Both the position numbers and the translations under genes were made by a program. 64,000 bases of DNA from the NCBI GenBank assembly GCA_017614505.1, contig JAGABT010000013.1:1-64000 (forward strand). Direction: 5' to 3'. This DNA comes from Selenomonadaceae bacterium. Lineage in GTDB: Bacteria > Bacillota > Negativicutes > Selenomonadales > Selenomonadaceae. Shown here one piece after another: positions 8,827-17,935 of this stretch; the first letter of the stretch is position 1, and each line of letters begins with the position of its first letter. The notes beneath the pieces are model-generated. The model made no database searches, had not been told where the DNA came from, and worked only from the letters and a program-made list of their open reading frames with translations.

Positions 8827-9620
8827 GAATTTTCCTCCTTCTGGCGTCCGACGGCAACGGGAACAATCACGCTGTCGCCGCCGGAATTTGTAAAAGTGTC
8901 CGCCGCCACGTCGAAAATTTTTCCAACAGTTTCAGCTGTCAGAATTTTTTTCGGTTCGCCGCACGCGAAGACGCCGCTGTTTTTGATGACGACAACTTCA
9001 TCGGCGTAGGCGCGGACGTGGTTTATGTCGTGGAGCACGGCGATAATCGTCATTCCGAAATTTTTGTTGACGGCGCTGATAATCTCCATGACTTCGAGCT
9101 GGTGCGCAATGTCAAGGTAGGTCGTGGGTTCGTCAAGCAAAAGAATCTGTGGAAGCTGCGCCAAAGTCATGGCAAGCCAGGCGCGTTGCCTTTCGCCGCC
9201 GGAAAGTGACGCAACCTGCCGCGTTTCAAAATCAGTCAGCCGCGTAACTTTGAGCGCCCAGTCGATAGCGTCAGAATCTTCCTTTGAATCGCCGCTGAAA
9301 AATTTTCTGTGCGGGAATCTGCCGAAAGCCGCCAGCTGTCTGACCGTGGTATCCTGCGGAGCCTCGCGTTCCTGCGGCAGTATCGCCATAACCTGCGCGA
9401 GATTTTTCCTGCCGAAGGTTTTCACGTCAACGCCGTCGAGCTTAACCGCGCCGGTAAAATTTTCGTTCAGCAGGCAGAGCGCCTTGAGCAGAGTGGATTT
9501 GCCCGCGCCGTTGGGACCGATAATGGCAGTGCGTTTCTGTTCGCGGAAGGTGTAAGTTACGTCGCGCAGGATTTTTTTTCCGCCGAGTTCGACGCCGAGA
9601 TTTTCAGCCGCCAGTTTCAT
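8823..9620 (-). CDS. ABC transporter ATP-binding protein, FecE/FhuC type
   Basis: 265-aa ATPase of the iron-siderophore/haem/cobalamin importer type. Walker A GPNGAGKST (36-44), ABC signature LSGGERQR near 149 and Walker B ILLLDEPTTYLD are all intact, as is the switch His (AVLHDINHV). No permease or binding protein of this transporter type is encoded in the window, so the ATPase is an orphan here or works with proteins encoded elsewhere. The start ATG overlaps the CAP-protein stop (ATGA). Confidence 0.88.
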   Translation of the reverse strand: MKLAAENLGVELGGKKILRDVTYTFREQKRTAIIGPNGAGKSTLLKALCLLNENFTGAVKLDGVDVKTFGRKNLAQVMAILPQEREAPQDTTVRQLAAFGRFPHRKFFSGDSKEDSDAIDWALKVTRLTDFETRQVASLSGGERQRAWLAMTLAQLPQILLLDEPTTYLDIAHQLEVMEIISAVNKNFGMTIIAVLHDINHVRAYADEVVVIKNSGVFACGEPKKILTAETVGKIFDVAADTFTNSGGDSVIVPVAVGRQKEENS

Positions 9621-10090
9621 CTGAGCCGGAAAAACTGCGTCCAGTAATGCTTGTACTTCAATTCCGGCTGGTAGAGGTAGCCGACGCCGAGTTCACGGAA
9701 TTTCGGGTTCATAATATTTTCGCGGTGGCTGGGCGAGTTCATCCATTCTTCGACGACTTGCGCGCTGGATTTCTGACCGGCGGCAATGTTCTCGCCAAGC
9801 ATGCGGTACGGTCTGGCGACGGCGGTAAAGCAGGATTTGCCATTGGGACGCGTGTGCGAAAACTTTTTGGTAATTTCCTTCGCGCGGACTTGAGCATAGT
9901 GATTCAAATCGCGGGCGAGCTTGAGCGGACGCAAATTTTCCTTACGCCGCTCGACGTTCACCAGGTCTAAAACCTCCCGCGCGAAATTTTTTGAAACTGT
10001 TGTGTCATCCCGCCACGATGACGCCGCGTAAACATTCGACGCAAATAAAAATAAAGCTGCCAGAATCAGCAGCGAGAAAAATTTTTTCAT
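9617..10090 (-). CDS. Secreted CAP-domain (SCP/YkwD-like) protein
   Basis: 157 aa with an N-terminal signal peptide (hydrophobic core FFSLLILAALFLFA, cleavage near YAAS) and a CAP domain: VNVERRKENLRPL, FSHTRPNGKS, MLGENIAAG, WMNSPSHRENIM. The His and Glu of the CAP cavity are present. CAP proteins are exported and their bacterial role is poorly known. ATG at 10090 has AGGAG 8 nt upstream and is preferred over an in-frame TTG one codon earlier. It is the first protein gene of the coupled chain, only 25 nt after the tRNA-Arg 3' end. Confidence 0.88.
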   Translation of the reverse strand: MKKFFSLLILAALFLFASNVYAASSWRDDTTVSKNFAREVLDLVNVERRKENLRPLKLARDLNHYAQVRAKEITKKFSHTRPNGKSCFTAVARPYRMLGENIAAGQKSSAQVVEEWMNSPSHRENIMNPKFRELGVGYLYQPELKYKHYWTQFFRLR

Positions 10091-10115
10091 CAAAAATACT
10101 CCTAATTTTATCGAG

Positions 10116-10189
10116 TGCGATTGGCGCGATTCGAACGCGCGACCTACTGCTTAGGAGGCAGTTGCTCTATCCTGCTGAGCTACAACCGC
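10116..10189 (-). tRNA. tRNA-Arg (anticodon CCU)
   Basis: 74 nt including the discriminator A. The acceptor stem GCGGTTG/CAATCGC (one G-U pair), the D-arm region with GCTCAGCAGGATAGAGC, the anticodon stem ACTGC/GCAGT with loop CTCCTAA (anticodon CCT) and the T-arm GCGCG-TTCGAAT-CGCGC are all present. CCA is not encoded. It reads AGG codons. Confidence 0.95.
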
Positions 10190-10198
10190 GTAGGCTAG

Positions 10199-10227
10199 AT
10201 TTTACCACGCCCGCAATATTTTTGCAA
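10199..10227 (-). promoter_or_regulatory. Sigma-70-type promoter of tRNA-Arg
   Basis: On the minus strand TTGCAA, a 17-nt spacer ending TGG, then TAAAAT, about 10 nt before the tRNA 5' end. It is the only clear promoter before the eight-gene chain that follows the tRNA, so it may drive that too. Confidence 0.7.
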
Positions 10228-10234
10228 GAAGTTT

Positions 10235-13200
10235 TTATTTCGGCGGAAAAACTTTGTAAACCGCCGCATACATCGTCGGTAAAACCAGCAGCGTCAAGAC
10301 CGTCGCCACGATTAGCCCGCCCGCTATCGCAACCGCCATTGGTCCCCAGAAATTGCTCGGCATGAGCGGCACCATTCCCAAAATCGCCGCTGCCGCCGTC
10401 AGCATTATCGGTCTGAAGCGCAAAACCGCCGAATCTATCACCGCGTCCCACGGCGTTTCGCCCGCCGCCAAATGTTTCTGTATCTGGTCGATTAAAATTA
10501 CCGAGTTGCGGATTATCATTCCCGACAGCGCTAAAATTCCAAGATACGCCACGAAGCCCAGCGCTTTGCCCGTCAGCAGCATTGCCCAGCTCACGCCGAT
10601 TAATCCCAGCGGCGCCGTCAACAGCGTCAAAAGCATTTGCAGCGGGTTTCGCAGCTGGAACATCAGCAGCGTCATGATTATGAAAATCAGCGCCGGTACC
10701 GGCTCGACGAGGTACGCCAGCGAAGTCTGACTGTATTCCAGCGAGCCGCCTACTGCAATTTCAGAGCCCAGCGGCAATTCCGCGCGAATGTCCGCAATTT
10801 CTGCATAGGCTTTTTTCGTGGCGTCGTCCGGCGTTCCGCTGAAAATGTTCGCCTGTACCGTTATCGTCGGCAAAAGTTTTTCCCGCTTTATCAAGCCATC
10901 TTCCGCCGCGAATGAAATTTTCGCTATCTGTTCCAGCGGCACGTAGCCCGCCGCGCCCAGATATATCGGCAAATTTTTCAGCTGCGAAATTTCCTGCCGG
11001 TCTTCCTCCGCCAGCCGAAACGCTATGTCTATCGTCCTGTCGCCGCTGTAAAACTGCGCCGCCGTTGCGCCGGTAATTTCCGTGTAAATCATCTGCGCGA
11101 CGGTTTGCGTCGAAATTCCAAGCGCGCGAATTTTATCCTGGTCAAGCTCCAGCCGCACAATTTTACTGTCCTCGCTCCAGTCCAGATTCACGCCAAAAAT
11201 ATTCGGGTCAGCCGCAATTCTGTCAGCAACCTTGCCCGCAATTTCCTTAACCTGCCTCGCAGTCGGCGCCGAAACTTTCAGCATAACGGGATAATCTGAA
11301 GGCGGTCCAGTCTGAATGTAGCGCAGGTTGCTACGCACGTTCGGAAAATTTTCGTCAAGCTCAGCGCGAATCTCCGCCGCTAAAATCTCGCGCGTGTCGG
11401 TATCTTTCGCCACGATTATGAACTGCCCGTAGCTGTCAGTGTCGGCGATTGGGTTGAGCGTCAAAACAAAACGCGGCGCGCACCGTCCAACGTAGTACGA
11501 AAAATTTTCGATTTTGTCAGCGCGCTCGTCCAGAAATTCCGCCATGCGCCGCGCCTCAGTTTCCGTGGCTTTGAGCGAAGAGCCGTTCGGCAGGTACATA
11601 TCCACCACGATTTCTGGTCTCAGCGACGGCGGAAAAAATTCACGCTCCACGAATTTCATAGCCCACAGCGACGCCGCGAAAACTATTGCCGTGCCAATTA
11701 AAACCGGCGCTTTGTGCGTCAGACATTTTTCCAGTACCGTGCGAAATTTTTTGTAGAACCAGCTCTGGTACGGGTCAACTTCGCCCGCCGAATTTTTTTC
11801 AACTTTGACGCGAATTATGTAAAATCCGTACAGCGGCGCCACCATTACCGAAACGAACCACGATAAAACCAGCGCTATCGAAATGACTGGAAACAGCGCG
11901 CTGCAAAATTCGCTCGCCAAGCCCTTTGAGAACGCCACTGGTATAAATCCCGCGCAGGTTATCAGCGTGCCGGTGAGCATTGGCTTAGCCGTCGCCTCGA
12001 ACGCAAAGCACGCCGCCTCGAATCGTCCCAGCCCGCGTTCCAGTTGCACGCTCATCATTTCCACCGCGATAATCGCGTCGTCGACCAGCAGCCCCAGCGA
12101 AATTATCAGCGCGCCCAGCGATACTTTCTGCAGGTCGATTCCCAGAATGTACATCAGCACGAATACGCCCGCCAGCACCAGCGGTATGCAGCCCGCCACG
12201 ACTAAGCCCGTTCGAAGTCCCAGCGATAAGAAACTCACCGCCAGCACGATTACTATCGCCAGAAAAAGCGTTTCGACAAACTCGCCGATTGATTTTTCTA
12301 CAACGTCCGGCTGATTCGAGACCTGGTGAATTTCCAGCCCCAGCGGCAAATTTTCCTGCGCCCGCGCTATCACCTGCCGTAAATCTTCGCCCAGTTCCAG
12401 AATGTTGCCGCCTGGTCTCATTGAAACGGCAATTCCTACCGCCGGTTCGCCACAGTAAAACATTTTCGGCTCCGCCGGATTTGAAGTCCGCCGCTCGACC
12501 GTCGCTATGTCTCCCAGCCGGAAAATTTTTCCGCCCGCGTTTATCGGCGAATTTTTTATTGCCTCAACGTCGCCGAATTGCCCCGTCACCCGCACGAATA
12601 CCGCGTCCGAGTCCGTTTCGACGAACGCCGCCGCCGTCATTTGATTCTGCGCCTGCAACGTCGACGCTATCAGCTGCGGATTTATTCCAAGTTCAGAAAG
12701 TTTCGCGCTGGCAACTTCCACGTAGATTTTTTCCGGCTGTTCGCCGAGGAGCGTCACTTTCTGCACCGCGTCAATTCTCAGCAGCAGCTGTCGAACTTCC
12801 TCCGCCTTCGCGCGCAATTCTTCATACGAAAATCCGTCGCCCGTCACCGCGTAAACCGAGCCAAAAACATCGTCGAATCTGTCATTGTAAAAAGGACCGT
12901 AGACGCCGCTGGGAAAATTCAGCTTAACGTCTTCGCAAAAATTCCGCACGTCGCGCCACGTCGGGCGAATGTCAGCCTTCGGAATATCGTCATTCAGCTC
13001 AACGTAAATAATCGTCTGACCGGCGCGCGTCTCACTGCGAACTTTCTTGAGATTCGGCACGTCCTGCAACTTTTTTTCAAGCTTGTCGGTAACCTGCGCC
13101 TGCATTTCCTCGGCGGACGCGCCGTACCAGACCGCGCTGACAATCATCTGGCGAATCGTGAACGCAGGGTCTTCCATGCGCCCCAGCTTGAAATAGGCAA

Positions 13201-13282
13201 AGACGCCGCCAATCGCCGTCACAAGGATAAAATACCAGACGAGCACGCGGTTGTTCAGCGAAACTTCGGTAAGATTTCTCAT
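10235..13282 (-). CDS. RND-family efflux transporter, inner-membrane pump
   Basis: 1015-aa proton-driven RND pump (AcrB/MdtB-like group), full length. The N-terminal TM segment, two large periplasmic loops and the TM4 motif LGLLVDDAII with its two Asp are visible. The second TM block includes LRNPLQMLLTLLTAPLGLIG. Function: export of drugs or other amphipathic compounds through a tripartite complex across the cell envelope. It is coupled to the adaptor gene by ATGA overlap. No TolC-like outer-membrane channel is encoded next to it. Substrate unknown. Confidence 0.93.
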   Translation of the reverse strand: MRNLTEVSLNNRVLVWYFILVTAIGGVFAYFKLGRMEDPAFTIRQMIVSAVWYGASAEEMQAQVTDKLEKKLQDVPNLKKVRSETRAGQTIIYVELNDDIPKADIRPTWRDVRNFCEDVKLNFPSGVYGPFYNDRFDDVFGSVYAVTGDGFSYEELRAKAEEVRQLLLRIDAVQKVTLLGEQPEKIYVEVASAKLSELGINPQLIASTLQAQNQMTAAAFVETDSDAVFVRVTGQFGDVEAIKNSPINAGGKIFRLGDIATVERRTSNPAEPKMFYCGEPAVGIAVSMRPGGNILELGEDLRQVIARAQENLPLGLEIHQVSNQPDVVEKSIGEFVETLFLAIVIVLAVSFLSLGLRTGLVVAGCIPLVLAGVFVLMYILGIDLQKVSLGALIISLGLLVDDAIIAVEMMSVQLERGLGRFEAACFAFEATAKPMLTGTLITCAGFIPVAFSKGLASEFCSALFPVISIALVLSWFVSVMVAPLYGFYIIRVKVEKNSAGEVDPYQSWFYKKFRTVLEKCLTHKAPVLIGTAIVFAASLWAMKFVEREFFPPSLRPEIVVDMYLPNGSSLKATETEARRMAEFLDERADKIENFSYYVGRCAPRFVLTLNPIADTDSYGQFIIVAKDTDTREILAAEIRAELDENFPNVRSNLRYIQTGPPSDYPVMLKVSAPTARQVKEIAGKVADRIAADPNIFGVNLDWSEDSKIVRLELDQDKIRALGISTQTVAQMIYTEITGATAAQFYSGDRTIDIAFRLAEEDRQEISQLKNLPIYLGAAGYVPLEQIAKISFAAEDGLIKREKLLPTITVQANIFSGTPDDATKKAYAEIADIRAELPLGSEIAVGGSLEYSQTSLAYLVEPVPALIFIIMTLLMFQLRNPLQMLLTLLTAPLGLIGVSWAMLLTGKALGFVAYLGILALSGMIIRNSVILIDQIQKHLAAGETPWDAVIDSAVLRFRPIMLTAAAAILGMVPLMPSNFWGPMAVAIAGGLIVATVLTLLVLPTMYAAVYKVFPPK

Positions 13283-14343
13283 TGCGCCGCCTCCGCCGTC
13301 CGAACGGTTTGCCCTTCGCGCAGTTTGTGAATGCCCGCCGTTACGATTAAATCCTGCGCCGATATTCCCCGCACCAAAACTTCATTGCCGCTGAATTTTT
13401 CTACCGTCACAGGTTTCAGCGCGACTGTTTTTTCCGCCGTGACAATCCAAACCTGCGCCGTGTCGCCCGTCTGGTAAATCGCTGACAGCGGCAGTAAAAC
13501 TGCGCCCGCTAAATTTTCCTGCGCGCTGAAGGTGACTTCCGCCGTCATTCCCAGATAAATTGCGTCGCGCGGATTCGGGATTGAAATTCTCACGCGGTAA
13601 GTTCGCGCCGCCGAATCTGCCATTGGTGAAATTTCACGCACTGCGCCGGTTAATCTGTCCGCGTTCGCCCAAAATGAAATTTCCGCGCGCGTGCCAATTC
13701 CAACTTCTGACAGTTTATTTTCCGGCACGTTTATTTCGACTTCGAGTTCGGCGGTTTGAACGAGCGTTGCAACCGTCTGCCCAGCCGCCACGATTTGCCC
13801 AGATTCAGCGTTTATCGCCGAAATTACGCCGTCGAAGTCAGCCAGAAGATTCGTGTAAGCCAGCGCGTTTTGAGTCTGAACGGCGGCGGCTTTGGCGTTC
13901 TCGTAGGCGGCGACTGCGGCGGCGTAGCTCGTTTCGTACTGGTCAAGCACGACGGCGGCTACTGCGTCCTGCCGGTAAAGCTCGCGGTAACGCTCCACAT
14001 TTGAGCGCGCCAGTTCCAGCTGCGCCCGCGTCGATTTAATTTGCGCCTCCGCCTGATTTTTTTGCTGAACCACGTCGCGCGGATTTATCGTCATTAAAAC
14101 TTCGCCAGCGCGTACAGAATCGCCAACGTTGACGTTCCTGCTCATAATCTGCCCGCCGACCTGGAACGCCAGATTAGTTTCGTAGCGCCCCTTGACGACG
14201 CCCGCATAAACATTCTCGGAAACAATTTCAGCAGAACCCGCGCGCTGAGTTTTCACAAACGGCGGCTTTTCTTCAGCAATTTTTTCGGCGCCGCAGCCGC
14301 TTACCAGCAGTACAGCCAGCAAAATTAAAATTATTCGCGCCAT
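13279..14343 (-). CDS. RND efflux periplasmic adaptor lipoprotein
   Basis: 354-aa membrane fusion protein. The N-terminal lipobox LLVSGC predicts a lipid-anchored periplasmic protein. A barrel-sandwich half (VGGQIMSRNVNVGDSVRAGEVL), a helical hairpin (QAEAQIKSTRAQLELARSNVERY) and the second lipoyl half (DGVISAINAESGQIV) follow. It links the RND pump to an outer-membrane channel. It is first in a two-gene operon and overlaps the pump start (ATGA). GGGCGGTGA upstream is a weak ribosome-binding site. Confidence 0.92.
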   Translation of the reverse strand: MARIILILLAVLLVSGCGAEKIAEEKPPFVKTQRAGSAEIVSENVYAGVVKGRYETNLAFQVGGQIMSRNVNVGDSVRAGEVLMTINPRDVVQQKNQAEAQIKSTRAQLELARSNVERYRELYRQDAVAAVVLDQYETSYAAAVAAYENAKAAAVQTQNALAYTNLLADFDGVISAINAESGQIVAAGQTVATLVQTAELEVEINVPENKLSEVGIGTRAEISFWANADRLTGAVREISPMADSAARTYRVRISIPNPRDAIYLGMTAEVTFSAQENLAGAVLLPLSAIYQTGDTAQVWIVTAEKTVALKPVTVEKFSGNEVLVRGISAQDLIVTAGIHKLREGQTVRTAEAAQ

Positions 14344-14363
14344 AAATTTTCACCGCCCTTTTG

Positions 14364-14398
14364 CAAAAAAAACCGTCGCGCAGGATTTGCACGGCGGC
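14364..14398 (-). terminator. Rho-independent terminator after the EF-G gene
   Basis: Minus strand GCCGCCGTGC, loop AAATCCT, GCGCGACGGT (one mismatch), then T8. It lies 25 nt after the EF-G stop and before the adaptor gene, separating the two units. Confidence 0.85.
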
Positions 14399-14422
14399 TG
14401 TGAATTTATTTTGAGCCTGAAA

Positions 14423-16483
14423 TTATTTATCTTCGTTGGCTTTTTTATTCTCTTCGATAATTTTTTCAGCGAGTTTGTCGGGCATGGGGTCGTAGTGCGA
14501 GAACTTGAGGCTGTAGGAGCCGCGTCCCTGCGTCTGACTGCGCAAATCCGTGGCGTATTTGTAAAGTTCGGACGCCGGAATAAGCGCCTTGACTTCAGTC
14601 ATACCCTTGCCCTTCGGATCCATACCGAGAATCTTGCCGCGCTTGGAATTGAGCTTGCCGATGATGTCGCCCATGTATTCGCTGGGAACGAGAACGGTAA
14701 TTTCGTCGATAGGCTCAAGCAGAATCGGCTCGGCGGCGAGGATACCTTTCTTGATAGCGATAGCGGTCGCCATTTTGAAGGCGGCTTCGGACGAATCGAC
14801 GGGGTGATAGCTGCCGTCGTAGAGGTTGACGCTGACATTAACGACGGGGTAACCGGCGATAATTCCGTCGGCGAGCGTTTCATTGGTGCCTTTCTCAACG
14901 GCTGGGAAGTACTGGCGCGGGACGCTGCCGCCGAAAACAGATTCGCTGAACTTGTTGCCGAACTCGTTGCCGTCGCCGTCTTTGTTCGGACCAATTTTCA
15001 GCCAGACATCGCCATACTGCCCGTGACCGCCGGACTGTTTCTTATGCTTGCCCTGCACTTCGACGGATTTGCGAATAGTTTCGCGGTAGTCGACGCGCGG
15101 TTCACCCAAAACCATCTGCACGCCGAATTTGCGCTGAATCTTATCGCCGAGAATGTCAAGGTGAACTTCGCCAATGCCGCTGAGAATCGTCTGGCGCGTG
15201 GCGGGGTCTTTGACAAGCTTAATCGTGGGGTCTTCGTCCTGCTGGCGGGTGATAGCGCCGATAACCTTATCGTCCTCGCCCTTTTTCGCGGAGCTGACAG
15301 CCATAGCGAGCATGGGTTCGGGATAATTTATGCGTTCGTACTTGATAGCGCCTGCCTTTTCGCAGAGCGTGTCGCAGGTTTTGGCGTTGGCGAGCTTGGA
15401 CGTGATAACAATATCGCCGGCGTGCGCCACGTCAACGTTGATTTGCTTTTTGCCCTGCATCGTGAAAAGCCCGCTGATACGTTCGGTGCCTTCGGAGCCG
15501 TCGCCGATAAGCTGGTAGTTGCCGTCCGCCTTCATATCGCCGGAGAAAACGCGAATGTAGGACATGCGCCCGACGAACGGGTCGACGAGCGTTTTCCAGA
15601 TTTGCCCGCTGAATGCGTCGGAGAGTTTGCGCTCAATCAAATCGCCGGAATTGGGTTCAGTGCCGGTGCGGTTTTTATAATTTGGCGCAGGCAGGTACTG
15701 AACAACGTTATCGAGAAGTTTGTCAACGCCGATATTCTGGAACGCGGAGCCTACGAAGACAGGGAAAACTTTCGCCTGCCGGACGCCTTCAGCCAGCGCG
15801 TCGGAAATTTGCTTTTCGTCGAGGTTGTCAGTTTCGCCTTCGAGATATTTTTCCATAAGCTCATCGTTGTACTCGGCGATAATGTCAAGCATTTCGAGGC
15901 GCTCATTTTCAACTTCGTCCGCCAAATCCGCAGGCACGTCGCCGGAATTAATCAAATCGACAACGCCTTTGAACGAATCTTCCCTGCCAATCGGAATCTG
16001 CACAGGGACGGCGGAGTTACCGAATTTCGCGCGAATATCGTCAAGCGTCTTGCGGAAGTCGGCGTGTTCGCGATCCATTTTATTGATGAAAATCGCGCGG
16101 GGAAGATTGAGATTTTCAGCGAGCGCCCAGGCTTTTTCAGTCTCAACTTCGACGCCGGCATTTGCAGCGACGATAATCAGCGCGGCGTCAGCGGCAGCCA
16201 TTGCGCCCATGACTTCGGCAACGAAATCAGGATAGCCTGGCGTGTCGATGAAATTTATCTTGTAATTTTTCCATTCGGTGACGGCGAGCGAATCGCCAAT
16301 GGTCATTTTGCGCTTAGTTTCTTCGGCTTCGTAATCGAGCACGCTGGTGCCGTCGTCGACTTTGCCAATGCGTTTGACAGCGCCGCTATTGAAAAGACAC
16401 GCGTCCAGCAGGCTGGTCTTGCCGGTTTTGCCGTGCCCCGCTACTGCCACGTTTCTGATAAATTCGCTTGCGTAATCCTTCAT
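14423..16483 (-). CDS. fusA2: Elongation factor G-like GTPase (type II EF-G)
   Basis: 686-aa translational GTPase with the EF-G domain order. G1 GHGKTGKTS, G3 DTPGYPDF and G4 NKMD are present. The usual DTPGHVDF has Tyr in place of the catalytic His, and the RGITI effector motif reads KRKMTIG, both common in the second EF-G type and not in the canonical translocase. It is therefore probably an accessory EF-G rather than the main FusA. The ATG has GGGAGG 10 nt upstream. It is monocistronic, with its own terminator. Confidence 0.88.
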   Translation of the reverse strand: MKDYASEFIRNVAVAGHGKTGKTSLLDACLFNSGAVKRIGKVDDGTSVLDYEAEETKRKMTIGDSLAVTEWKNYKINFIDTPGYPDFVAEVMGAMAAADAALIIVAANAGVEVETEKAWALAENLNLPRAIFINKMDREHADFRKTLDDIRAKFGNSAVPVQIPIGREDSFKGVVDLINSGDVPADLADEVENERLEMLDIIAEYNDELMEKYLEGETDNLDEKQISDALAEGVRQAKVFPVFVGSAFQNIGVDKLLDNVVQYLPAPNYKNRTGTEPNSGDLIERKLSDAFSGQIWKTLVDPFVGRMSYIRVFSGDMKADGNYQLIGDGSEGTERISGLFTMQGKKQINVDVAHAGDIVITSKLANAKTCDTLCEKAGAIKYERINYPEPMLAMAVSSAKKGEDDKVIGAITRQQDEDPTIKLVKDPATRQTILSGIGEVHLDILGDKIQRKFGVQMVLGEPRVDYRETIRKSVEVQGKHKKQSGGHGQYGDVWLKIGPNKDGDGNEFGNKFSESVFGGSVPRQYFPAVEKGTNETLADGIIAGYPVVNVSVNLYDGSYHPVDSSEAAFKMATAIAIKKGILAAEPILLEPIDEITVLVPSEYMGDIIGKLNSKRGKILGMDPKGKGMTEVKALIPASELYKYATDLRSQTQGRGSYSLKFSHYDPMPDKLAEKIIEENKKANEDK

Positions 16484-16571
16484 TCAAAAGTTACCTCCCA
16501 TAAAAATTCTGTGTAATATTTCTAGGAAAGTCGCGTTTATCCTGCCGCGCGTGCCGCTGAAAATTTTATGC

Positions 16572-16599
16572 TTGCCTTTCGCGGGATTTGGTGTAAAAT
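16572..16599 (+). promoter_or_regulatory. Possible promoter reading toward ald
   Basis: TTGCCT, 16-nt spacer, TAAAAT. It precedes the hairpin element and would place about 190 nt of leader before ald. The match is moderate and only from inspection. Confidence 0.4.
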
Positions 16600-16647
16600 T
16601 CTCATTGAGTTCTTTAGGATTAACTTTCTTTTGGCTCAAAATTAAAT

Positions 16648-16745
16648 CAGCATTTCTTTTAAAAAAAGAAACGCTGGCAAAGAAAATTGCCCGCTGCATT
16701 CGCATCCGGCGAATGGCGCGGGCGGCGCCCCATCCTTGGGGCGCC
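16648..16745 (+). repeat. Three-hairpin dispersed element, copy 1
   Basis: Hairpin 1 (16648-16676) is CAGCATTTCTTT paired with AAAGAAACGCTG. A purine linker GCAAAGAAAATT follows. Hairpin 2 (16689-16723) has stem GCCCGC/GCGGGC plus CATTCGC/GCGAATG around loop ATCCG. Hairpin 3 (16724-16745) is GGCGCCCCA/TGGGGCGCC with loop TCCT. It is related to copies at 46176 and 52233 but differs by compensating changes in hairpins 2 and 3. It lies in the 308-nt space between divergent fusA2 and ald and has no U-tract, so it is not a plain terminator here. Confidence 0.8.
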
Positions 16746-16792
16746 TCTCTAAACGTATTCTTCACCAAAATAAATTTAAAGGAGCGTTCGTT

Positions 16793-17914
16793 ATGATAAT
16801 TGGCGTGTCGAAGGAAATCAAGAACAACGAAAATCGCGTGGGCTTGACGCCAGCCGGTACCGAGGCGCTTGTCAAAGCCGGTCACCGCGTTTTGATTGAG
16901 CAGAGCGCAGGCGTTGGCAGCGGTTTCAGCGATGAAGATTATCTGGCGGTCGGCGGCGAGATTGTTGCTGACAAGAAAAAAATTTTCGACAGCGCGGAAA
17001 TGATTGTCAAGGTCAAGGAGCCGCTCGAATCGGAGTATGAGCTTTTCCACGAAGGGCAGATTCTGTTCACGTACCTGCACCTTGCGCCGGAGCCCGCGCT
17101 CACGAAGGCACTGCTTGACAAAAAAGTTACCGGCATTGCGTATGAAACGGTCGTCGGGCGTGACGGAAAAAGTCTGCCGCTGCTGGCGCCTATGAGCGAA
17201 ATTGCCGGACGCATGGCGATTCAGATTGGCGCGCATTTCTTGGAGAGTCGTTACGGCGGGCGCGGTGTACTGCTCGGCGGAGTGAGCGGCGTTGCGGCTG
17301 GGCAGGTTGTTATCGTCGGCGGCGGGATTGTCGGTACGAATGCGGCGAAAATGGCGGTCGGACTCGGCGCGCGCGTCACGGTTATCGATTTGTCCATTGA
17401 CAGGCTGCGTTATCTTGACGATATTTTTGGCGGCAGAGTTCAAACAGTCATGTCGAACAGCTACAATATTGCGGAATGGGTCAGGCAGGCGGATTTGCTC
17501 GTCGGCGCGGTTTTAATTCCTGGCGCGAAAACTCCGAAGCTCGTCACGGAAAAAATGGTCAGCGAAATGAAACGCGGCTCGGTTATCGTCGACGTGGCGA
17601 TAGATCAGGGCGGCTCGGTCGAAACCTGCGACAGGGTTACCACGCACGACAATCCCACGTTTGAAAAATTCGGCGTGATTCATTATTCCGTTGCGAATAT
17701 TCCAGGCGCGGTTGCCCGTACTTCGACGCTCGCGCTGACGAATGCAACTTTGCCTTACGCGCTGAAAATTGCTGGCGACGGCTGGAAGGCTGCCTGCGCG
17801 AAAGATTTCGGTCTGGCTAAAGGCTTGAACACAATCGGCGGCAGGCTCACAAACAAAGCTGTTGCCGAGGCGCTGAATCTTGAATACGTCGACGCGGCGG
17901 AATTTCTGAAATAA
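16793..17914 (+). CDS. ald: Alanine dehydrogenase
   Basis: NAD-dependent interconversion of L-alanine with pyruvate and ammonia, in the cytoplasm. 373 aa. The N-terminal signature [17 protein letters not shown], the catalytic Lys in VKVKEPL, His in YLHLAPEP, the NAD-binding [13 protein letters not shown] and the C-terminal [19 protein letters not shown] are all present. ATG at 16793 has AAAGGAG 8 nt upstream; longer in-frame starts have none. It is a single gene ending at a bidirectional terminator. Confidence 0.96.
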   Translation: MIIGVSKEIKNNENRVGLTPAGTEALVKAGHRVLIEQSAGVGSGFSDEDYLAVGGEIVADKKKIFDSAEMIVKVKEPLESEYELFHEGQILFTYLHLAPEPALTKALLDKKVTGIAYETVVGRDGKSLPLLAPMSEIAGRMAIQIGAHFLESRYGGRGVLLGGVSGVAAGQVVIVGGGIVGTNAAKMAVGLGARVTVIDLSIDRLRYLDDIFGGRVQTVMSNSYNIAEWVRQADLLVGAVLIPGAKTPKLVTEKMVSEMKRGSVIVDVAIDQGGSVETCDRVTTHDNPTFEKFGVIHYSVANIPGAVARTSTLALTNATLPYALKIAGDGWKAACAKDFGLAKGLNTIGGRLTNKAVAEALNLEYVDAAEFLK

Positions 17915-17935
17915 AAATTTTTGTTCCGGCAAACT

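Noticed and set aside
14387..16516. 709-codon open frame on the plus strand
   Set aside because: It is wholly antisense to the EF-G gene, has no ribosome-binding site or domain, and follows from GC-skewed codon use on the coding strand.
16648..16745. Copy 1 of the hairpin element read as a plain terminator
   Set aside because: No U-tract follows the third stem and it lies upstream of ald, not after a gene.
16484..17443. 319-codon minus-strand frame opposite ald
   Set aside because: Antisense to alanine dehydrogenase and without any recognisable motif.
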